Positions 57,801 to 64,000 of a stretch of DNA of 64,000 bases are shown here, in pieces (the stretch's first letter is position 1; the number at the start of each line of letters is the position of its first letter). This DNA is from Eupeodes corollae (lineage: Eukaryota > Arthropoda > Insecta > Diptera > Syrphidae). The DNA is taken from contig NC_079149.1 in the NCBI RefSeq assembly GCF_945859685.1, positions 127,002,065 through 127,066,064 of the forward strand, given 5' to 3'. Made by a program: the position numbers and the translations under genes. The notes beneath the pieces were generated by a model. It saw only the letters and a list, made by a program, of their open reading frames with translations, did no database searches and was not told the DNA's origin.

Positions 57801-59646
57801 TGAAAACAAAACATTGTCCACAAGGGGTATTGGTGAATTTTTCGTACAAACAAATGAATTTACTAGTAAGCGTCGATAAAGTTATTTTGTCAGTCTATAT
57901 TTTAATGATCTCAGGTATTTCCATAACCTTAGAAATATAAACAAGTTTTATCTTACAAATTTCTCACTTTTACTGTCAGAAATCTGAGAACAATATTTGT
58001 AAAATTCGATTTCTCAGAAATTCTCTCACACAACTCGAAAAGCATGAAATGAAATGTAAAGCCAATTTGATTGCTAAGTGAAAATTAAAAGTGAATTGTG
58101 TTTATATTTCCTTTTCTTTGTTTGTCAATCGTTCTGAGAAAATTCTCAGAAATCTTGGAAACATAAGTTGACCAACTATTTTTCAAAAATTATTTGCAAT
58201 TAATTGACATCTAAATCAATGTTAAAAATCAAATGCTCGAAGTTTCTCTAAATTTAGTTTTTATCTAAGACCAGTTTTGGAAAAACTCAGTATTATCGGC
58301 ATAGTTGTATTTATTTCAATGAAACAATTATTAAAAATAAATTTTAATAATCAGCATTCAAAAAGGAATAACCGAAGTTGCAATTAAAAAAGCAGTTATG
58401 GTCATCACTAAACTCAAACTCAAAATTACTTTTACCGACTCTATGAAAAAAAGTCACTTTCAAAAGACCCTTCACTCTGTGTTTAAATATAAAAATAAAT
58501 TTCCAACAAAAATTGTATCTATGATGCCATTGCACTAATTACATCGCACATTTACCTTTCTATACGGAAGAGTTTAAGGTTCCATTTGGTGAAAAGTATT
58601 CAAATTTGATGCGGCTTTGGTAAGTTGAACAAAATGCAAGAAAATAACACTAAAAACAAATGCGTCCAATCTAAAGAGTGTCGAATGTACTTATACCGTC
58701 ACCGTCGTATGTTTATCAGGAAGTTTTTTGTTCAATTTGTTTTACCGCTGCGCATGTTACTAACAACTATAACATCCCACAAAATTACCGGCTCGTGCCT
58801 TAGAAAGTAAAAGTCTATCTAAACCACAAATGTGTACCTGCAGGCGGTCCCATTTCGTTCACTTCACGAAAGTCGGTTTAAATAAAGTCAACCTAAACCA
58901 AAATACCTTAAAAAGAGTCACGACATACAGCAACAACAACAAAAAGTACTGAAGAAGCAACACAAATCACCGAAGTGTGACTAAAATTATCTAAGTGCCA
59001 TAATTATAGGGTTTAGTTGTTTTTGTGCCGCACGGTAAAACCTTTTTTAAAGCACAAGTACTTCAAGTATATAGACTGAACTATACAAGAAGTATCAACG
59101 AAGAGATTTATTACTAGCTTCCGACTTTGGTGCCCGATTTAATTACATGCTATTGTCTTTTCTGTCTTCACTTTTTATTTCATTTTGTTGTTGTTTGTTT
59201 TTACAGAAAACCAATTGTGGTTCCACCACCGCAAAAACATTACAAGATCGTATTTATCAAGGCTCCATCGCCACCTGCCCCAAGGGCTCCAGTAATTCCA
59301 CAAATCCAACAGAATGAAGAAAAGACTTTGGTGTACGTCTTGGTCAAGAAGCCCGACGAACAACCTGACCTCGTGATCCCAACTCCAGCTCCAACTCAGC
59401 CCAGTAAACCAGAAGTCTATTTCATCCGTTATAAGACTCAGGTAAAGTTCTTCTTTTTCGTTTAAGACCTCTAATGTTGTAGGAGTTAATATTGTTTTTG
59501 GTATTTTTCTTCGTTTAATTTTTTAGAAGGAAGAAACTGGTCCATATCCAAATAGTATATCTCCACCACCATCTGGAGAATATGGAGCACCACAACAGCC
59601 TGCGCTACCACCTACTCCCAGCACAGGCTATGGAGCACCACATTGA
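51857..59646 (+). CDS. Twdl: Tweedle-family cuticle protein (four coding exons)
   Basis: Join 51857-51874, 51991-52220, 59207-59441, 59527-59646; 200 residues. Tweedle (DUF243) proteins are secreted insect cuticle proteins that bind chitin and affect body shape. The tiny first exon encodes MKRYSV and splices in phase 0 (GTG|GTACGT, CAG|GTC) to complete a signal peptide MKRYSVVLFGVMVVGLVHG, cut near Gly19. A Pro/Gly/Ser/Tyr-rich linker follows (20-62). The DUF243 core runs from about 64 to 161 with its four typical blocks: KHVYVHVPPPE (66-76), KHYKIVFIKAP (93-103), EKTLVYVLVKKP (121-132) and SKPEVYFIRYKTQ (149-161). The tail is YGAP-rich and ends GYGAPH. All junctions are GT-AG and in frame. 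The ATG at 51946 lies inside intron 1 and is not the start. The second intron, 6,986 bp, is long for this family. Confidence 0.92.
51991..52220 (+). CDS. Twdl: Twdl exon 2
   Basis: Starts after CATCAGCAG and ends GCAAG before GTGAGT at 52221 (phase 2). It encodes the rest of the signal peptide, the Gly/Pro-rich linker and the first DUF243 block. Confidence 0.92.
54100..54250 (+). mobile_element. SINE, 3' half
   Basis: Plus-strand GAAAAAGTGCTTTCTCAAAC, CATTCGGATTCAG, CTCGCACACAGGAATGGTTG, AGAGTTGTAAGTCACTAGGC and CACAACGGACTGTTGC match the body and tail of the SINE family. The tRNA-like head is absent. It is the only copy in the window on the plus strand. Confidence 0.75.
54392..54672 (+). 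mobile_element. MITE in Twdl intron, copy 1
   Basis: 281 bp with perfect 8-bp outer ends GCCAGTTT and AAACTGGC and longer imperfect inverted ends rich in TTTCTGAGA (left ATTTCTAAGATTTCTGAGAA, right, reversed, GCCAGTTTCTATTTCCAAGG). No coding capacity. A diverged copy in opposite orientation is at 57911-58173. Confidence 0.75.
57911..58173 (-). mobile_element. MITE in Twdl intron, copy 2 (inverted)
   Basis: Its reverse complement follows copy 1 along its whole length: AAGATTTCTGAGAATTTTCT near the start, TTCACTTTTAATTTTCACTT in the middle and AAAAGTGAGAAATTTGTAAG near the end. The outer 8-bp ends are mutated. The copies are about 3.2 kb apart. Confidence 0.7.
59207..59441 (+). CDS. Twdl: Twdl exon 3 (DUF243 core)
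   Basis: Follows TTTTTACAG, completes the split Arg codon (AG|A), and ends AAGACTCAG before GTAAAG. It encodes the KHYKIVFIKAP, EKTLVYVLVKKP and SKPEVYFIRYKTQ blocks. Confidence 0.93.
59527..59646 (+). CDS. Twdl: Twdl exon 4 (C-terminal tail)
   Basis: After an 85-bp intron ending TTTTTTAG, 39 codons and TGA: KEETGPYPNSISPPPSGEYG and so on, to GYGAPH. Reading through the donor of exon 3 instead would end in a hydrophobic, non-family tail. Confidence 0.88.
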   Translation, partial: KEETGPYPNSISPPPSGEYGAPQQPALPPTPSTGYGAPH

Positions 59647-62001
59647 GTGATCGAAGTTTGCGGTTTTTGTTGTACCTTTGTAAAATTCTTTGTTTGTTCT
59701 CATTTTCTTTGTAATTATTATTTTTCTAATTTCTTTTTAAACAATAAGAATAAGAATTCTGTCGAATGATGACAAATTATTTTTTAAAAAACACTAAGAT
59801 TTTTGTTTTTCTTTTGTATTAATGGAGATATCTAGGAAGTGATTAAAAATGGGGGTATTTCGTAGTCAGTTAGAAGCTTTGAGCCCTTTTACAATTTATT
59901 CAAACTTTGAGCAATACCAAAATTGTTGCAACAAATGTTCAGAATTATATCTCAAACCACAAATGTTTTGAAATTTTAGTTTTTGGAAAATCATCATAGT
60001 TACCTGAATCAGTAACTACGTGTTTCTTCAATATTGGGCTTCATCGGAAGTTACAAGAAGTCAAAACGAATGATTTAATCTTCAAAATATATGTAATGAT
60101 TTGATAAACTTATGAATTTCTGAGAAGGTAGTCAATTGATATTTTGATTTCTTACCATTCATATTTTCTTTTCAGGATACATTTTGAAGAAATTTCGGGT
60201 GATTTTAATGTTTCTGCATGTGATGGTTTGATACCGATAAATGTTGACAATTATAGCGATTTTCAATCAGTTGATGGCCAAGCTGTAGACAGTGAATTTA
60301 TATTCAAAAGTCCCACTTTTTGACTTTTTCAAGATTTAAATTTAAAATTGCAACTGTGCTGTTTAAATCATGGGATGAAAAGTTCTTAAAATGTCAACTG
60401 TTTTTAATGCATTCAAGTTCAAGTCATTATGAACTTCATTAATGCATTATAAGACTTAGCATTATGAATTTACTGAATTAGAAACTTTGAAGTTTAACGG
60501 GCCTACGTTAACTTGTTGACCCTTAATTACCGAATTGTTTCCAAAAACCAAATTTGTCAGCTTATCATATCGAGAGGTATATTACTGCTTTAACAAAATT
60601 GATTTGAAATCGTGGCAATTAATGAAACTTTAGAATAACGAATATTTTCTTCATAGTATTTACAAAAATGTATTCCTTATTATTTCAGCTCAGAATTTTC
60701 TTGTAAGATTATGACACGTTTTTAACCTTTTATTACAAAGCTTTCAAAAGTGTTAGAATTGTTACTTTAATGTGACAGATACTCAAATGCCAATTTAATA
60801 CAAATCTGTTCCTTTTTTCTTGGAAATAAGCTTTTAAGGTTATTTGTACTATAAATATAATTTTTAAAAGTTAGGGAAAATAGAAAAATTTAAGCAGTTT
60901 ACTTTTTGTTTTACTTAAAGTTAACCGAGTGTAAAAATTAACGTTAAATCCATTTAATGTTGATTCTAGCTATAAGACGGTTCTTATGTAACCAACAATC
61001 ACAATAGTTCATTGTTATTGTGAATATTTGTGACGTTATACCAAATTTTAATGAACTTAAAAAAAGTTGTTTTCTAACCAAGAACTTAAAAAAAACTAGA
61101 ATATTAGGTTCATAGAGACTCCATTTAATACAAAATATTGTAACCATCATTTGATAGAATTCAAAAAATTAATTTTGTGTTTTGGTTCAACTCCAAAAAC
61201 ATCATAGAAGCTCAAACTTTATTTTGATGACAATTTGGTATTTTGCATATTCGATGTAGGATGAACTAGAAACATAACGCCCTTTATCCAATGTTGATTG
61301 GAAAAAAATTGTTGACATATTTCTTTTTATAACTTGTGCATCTGTCAATATAATTATCATATGTAAAAGTCACTTTCTGTTCTGTGTGCTGTTTTCAACC
61401 ATTGCTTTTTAATTTGATTTTTGACGCATATTTAAAAGATTTATGACGTAGTTTCACTTGAACTGTCATTTTTAACTTTGTCACTTTCAATTTTCAAAAC
61501 CCAATTCAAAATATTATAACCTTATGGAATTTTGGACTGATACTTTGAGATTACGAACAGAAAGTCAGAAAATGTATTTGTTTAACACCAATAGCTACGA
61601 TTTCAGATGAGTTTCCTTTTCTCTCAAAATTACATCTGTCTATTGGTCTTCCGTAGCTATATGAAAAAAAAGTTTTAAATCCCGTCTGCTTAGATATTGT
61701 TCCTTTTTTTATATCCATCTTTTGAAATCCATCTGGTTTAAAATCCTAATATATCTCGTTTTTATAAATCCCTTAACTACTGGTTTTGATTGAAAAAGCG
61801 GTTGCAAGAAGGAAATGGATTAAAAACATAGGATTTTAAAATAACGGGTTCTTACGAAACGAGATCATAAAGAGCAGAGTATAAAACTAAACCTATCCGA
61901 ATTTAAATATATTTTTGAACCCTTGGAATGATGCATAGCTTTTACTTTTATCTTTAATAGATAGTTTTTACTCTTAAGTTTAATAATGATACAGATGTGC
62001 A
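59647..62001. other. Downstream of Twdl, no gene seen
   Basis: AT-rich. The Twdl 3' UTR must lie at the start, but I see no perfect AATAAA soon after the stop, only AATAAG-type words near 59745. No other gene is supported. Confidence 0.5.
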
Positions 62002-62279
62002 ATAAAAATAAATTAGGTGGCGCAAGAGTCCGTAGAGAACCAGGGTCTAGTGACCTACAACTCTCAACCATGCCTGTGTGCTAGTAATTGCAAGAATGGA
62101 GGGGACCTTCAGTTTATATGCCAAATCCGAACGGCTAATTTGAGAGAGCAATTTTTCATAACAAGAATTACACTTTGAGAATTTGCCAATTCCTCGCAAG
62201 AGGCAGTACCCATGAAAAACTTAAGGTGACACAGGCAGAAATCGAACCCAAAACCTCTCGCATGACAGTCCAACGCATC
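62002..62279 (-). mobile_element. tRNA-derived SINE, head-truncated
   Basis: On the minus strand this spans the B-box region (GGGTTCGATTTC), body and tail (CTCTACGGACTCTTGCGCCA then CCTAATTTATTTTTAT). It breaks at 62279 inside the tRNA-like head, where LINE 3' sequence begins. Confidence 0.8.
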
Positions 62280-62283
62280 TTTT

Positions 62284-63590
62284 TTTGTATTAATTTTAAT
62301 TAATTTAATCTTGATGCTAGACACAAATTCATAAAACTAGCCTAAATAACCATAACTTACAACTAACTTAATGGTCCCATACGATCCCAATCTAACCTGT
62401 ATCAGACCGCGTTTGTTTAAAAAAAGGAATGCCTCTGGTGGAATGAGGCCGCTCAAGCGTGTACTTTCAAAATACTCGTCGTTCGGATAGAACGCCGGAA
62501 AATTAAATTGTTGGTGGAAGACATAGCTTTTGCAATGTGACCTCGAACGAGTTTTATCACGAAATTGTCAATTCTGTTGATTCGAACTCCATTGTATAGG
62601 ACTTCATTGGAATAGTAATGCACATAAGAAGATTCGGCTGTTCGATATAAGCCGGTATATCGCCGTAAACACTGCCACTTGAACACCCCAAACTTCTCCA
62701 TCTGGGAAGGGGCAACGTTGAACCACACAGGGAAACCATAAACGATCATTGGCCGTGTGAGGGTCATGTAGCAAATTAACTTCTATCAAGGTCAAGCCGA
62801 CTGCCACGGCCACGTATTTCTCGTGGACCTAGCCAACGGCCGGCGTCCGGAACAGAATTGTCTCCGACTTCTGGACATTTATTTTCAGTTTCCAGTCGTC
62901 GCAATATCGCAGAATCTTGTCGAAAGACAAGAGAATTCTTATAACCTCAACCTTTCGGGCCGTTCTGTACGCAATTAGATCGTCAGCGTACGCAATTGCC
63001 TTTGTAAGACTACCTATCAGATCGCTGGTGTAAATGCTGAAGAGAATCGGCGAATTCACCGCTCCCTGTTGAAGAGCATTTTTAATTGAGAATGTTGTGG
63101 TAGAAGTTACATTGCCACTTTTGACAACAAACTTTCTACTGTTAAGCATATCATAAAGTATATAACAATGCTTATGCCAAACCTGCTCAGTTTTAGGTAA
63201 AGACCCTCTAACCATACGCAGTGTCAAATGCCCTTTCCAAATCAACCAGAACAGCACCTGTACATTAGATATCAGAAACGAGTTTAGACGCAGGATGAAT
63301 TGTTTTATGACCCGCCTTGAACCCGAACTGTTTATCCGGAATTATTTTGTTGTCTACAGCCCTATTGATGATCTTTTCGAAAACTTTGCTAATACTCGGA
63401 AGAAGACTTATCGACCGAAGTTTAGACGGGTTGGAGTTGTCCTTTCCCTTTTTCGGGAGAGGATGAACCACAGCGATCTTCCAATGCACTGGATAATATG
63501 GATTATTCAGTGAATTATTGAATTGTGTGGTGTAAATGTCAATTGCCTCCATGGGTAAAAGTCTCAGTACAACGTTGGATATACCTCTGT
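62284..63590 (-). pseudogene. LINE relic with reverse transcriptase (copy B)
   Basis: From 63590 down, the minus strand gives NNPYYPVHWKIAVVHPLPKK, LRSISLLPSISKVFEKIINR and KQFGFKAGHKTIHPA (63600-63265). A frameshift follows, then SRKFVVKSGN, QQGAVNSPILFSIYTSDL, IAYADDLIAYRT with YADD at 62979-62990, WKLKINVQKSETILFRTP, and the C-terminal MIVYGFPVWFNVAPSQMEKF region (62767-62453). This is a nearly complete non-LTR reverse transcriptase with its catalytic YADD kept but with at least two frameshifts. It is the same family as 30830-31600. Endonuclease and RNase H are not seen. Confidence 0.8.
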
Positions 63591-63704
63591 TTTTCCTCGC
63601 AAGAGACAGTACACGTGAATAAAACTTAAGGTGGCACAGGCGGGGATCGAACGCAAGACCTCTCGCATGATAGTCCAATGCACTAACCATCATTCCACGG
63701 GTAC
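63591..63704 (-). mobile_element. SINE head fragment
   Basis: On the minus strand it starts TACCCGTGGAATGATGGTTA, contains GCGTTCGATCCCC (B box) and CCTGTGCCACC, and ends in CTCTTGCGAGG where LINE sequence begins. It overlaps the head region of the SINE at 62002-62279 by about 88 bp with around ten differences. Confidence 0.75.
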
Positions 63705-64000
63705 TACTACTGTGAAATTACTGATATAAAAATCTTCTAAACATAACCTTCTATGTTTTATTCGTAATCGGTAGTGGTATAGTTCAAAACCTACGAAGTA
63801 TCTATAGTACATAATTATGTCAGAAAGACATTGGTGTGTATTTATTTTGTTTTGAAGATGTCAAAATTGATATCCAAGCGTAATTAAAATTTCATCACTA
63901 TCTACAGTAAAAATGTTTTTCATCTAAAAGTTAAGACTTAAACTATGACCAACATACTCATCATACCACTTACACTTAGCTATCGTCTCATCTAAGCTTC
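63705..64000. other. Window end, no gene seen
   Basis: AT-rich; nothing supported. Confidence 0.5.

Larger units (their letters stand above)
52221..59206 (+). other. Twdl intron 2, 7.0 kb
   Basis: Bounded by GTGAGT and TTTTTACAG. It contains a SINE piece, two inverted copies of one MITE and otherwise AT-rich sequence. A weak piece at 55860-55925 reads LVEAWNRFGRTSKQRFWEKV, which vaguely recalls the AWN...W.K end of pogo/Tigger transposases. The 99-codon frame at 57410-57709 shows no known motif. Confidence 0.8.

Noticed and set aside
1..64000. CRISPR arrays, operons, ribosome binding sites, rRNA genes
   Set aside because: Looked for and not present; the window is eukaryotic nuclear DNA.

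Overview
The window looks like nuclear DNA from a fly (Diptera, probably a higher, cyclorrhaphan fly). It is AT-rich and gene-poor, with GT-AG introns several kb long, TATA-box promoters, fly-type transposon relics, and two insect-specific genes: a proctolin neuropeptide precursor (Proc) and a Tweedle-family cuticle protein (Twdl). The species cannot be named from the sequence. Most open reading frames here are chance frames or pieces of dead transposons. Real host content is small: two identical tRNA-Val(AAC) genes and the two split protein genes.

Layout. 1-9.3 kb: two tRNA-Val genes in opposite orientation, separated by a nest of DNA-transposon relics (a Tc1-like transposase split by a Transib element, whose transposase is related to RAG1) and a LINE fragment. 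10.2-20.1 kb: reverse-transcriptase relics (a short LINE piece, an RTE-type element, a longer LINE), tandem repeats, and a relic of an unclassified multi-copy protein. 22.1-45.8 kb: the Proc gene on the + strand, with a probable TATA promoter at 22.1 kb, a probable non-coding first exon, a first coding exon at 27.85 kb carrying the signal peptide and RYLPT, a 17.4-kb intron, and a last exon at 45.4 kb. That intron holds at least eight repeat relics: RTE, LINE, SINE, a DUF7869-like ORF, Harbinger-like and foldback elements, a hAT element with a perfect 8-bp target duplication, and mariner.

45.8-51.7 kb is intergenic, with a mariner relic and a 374-bp Harbinger-like MITE. 51.7-59.65 kb is Twdl on the + strand: four coding exons, 200 residues, and a 7-kb second intron carrying a SINE piece and two copies of one MITE in opposite orientation. 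62.0-63.7 kb holds a LINE relic flanked by two SINE pieces.

The two protein genes have no evident functional link: one encodes a secreted myotropic neuropeptide precursor, the other an extracellular cuticle protein. The most interesting features are the Proc gene with its conserved-looking C-terminal tail, the nested Transib/Tc1 relic, the hAT insertion, the tRNA-derived SINE family and the inverted MITE pair within one Twdl intron. I found no clear new gene system. The nearest candidates are two relics of poorly characterised multi-copy ORF families at 18.7 kb and 36.2 kb.
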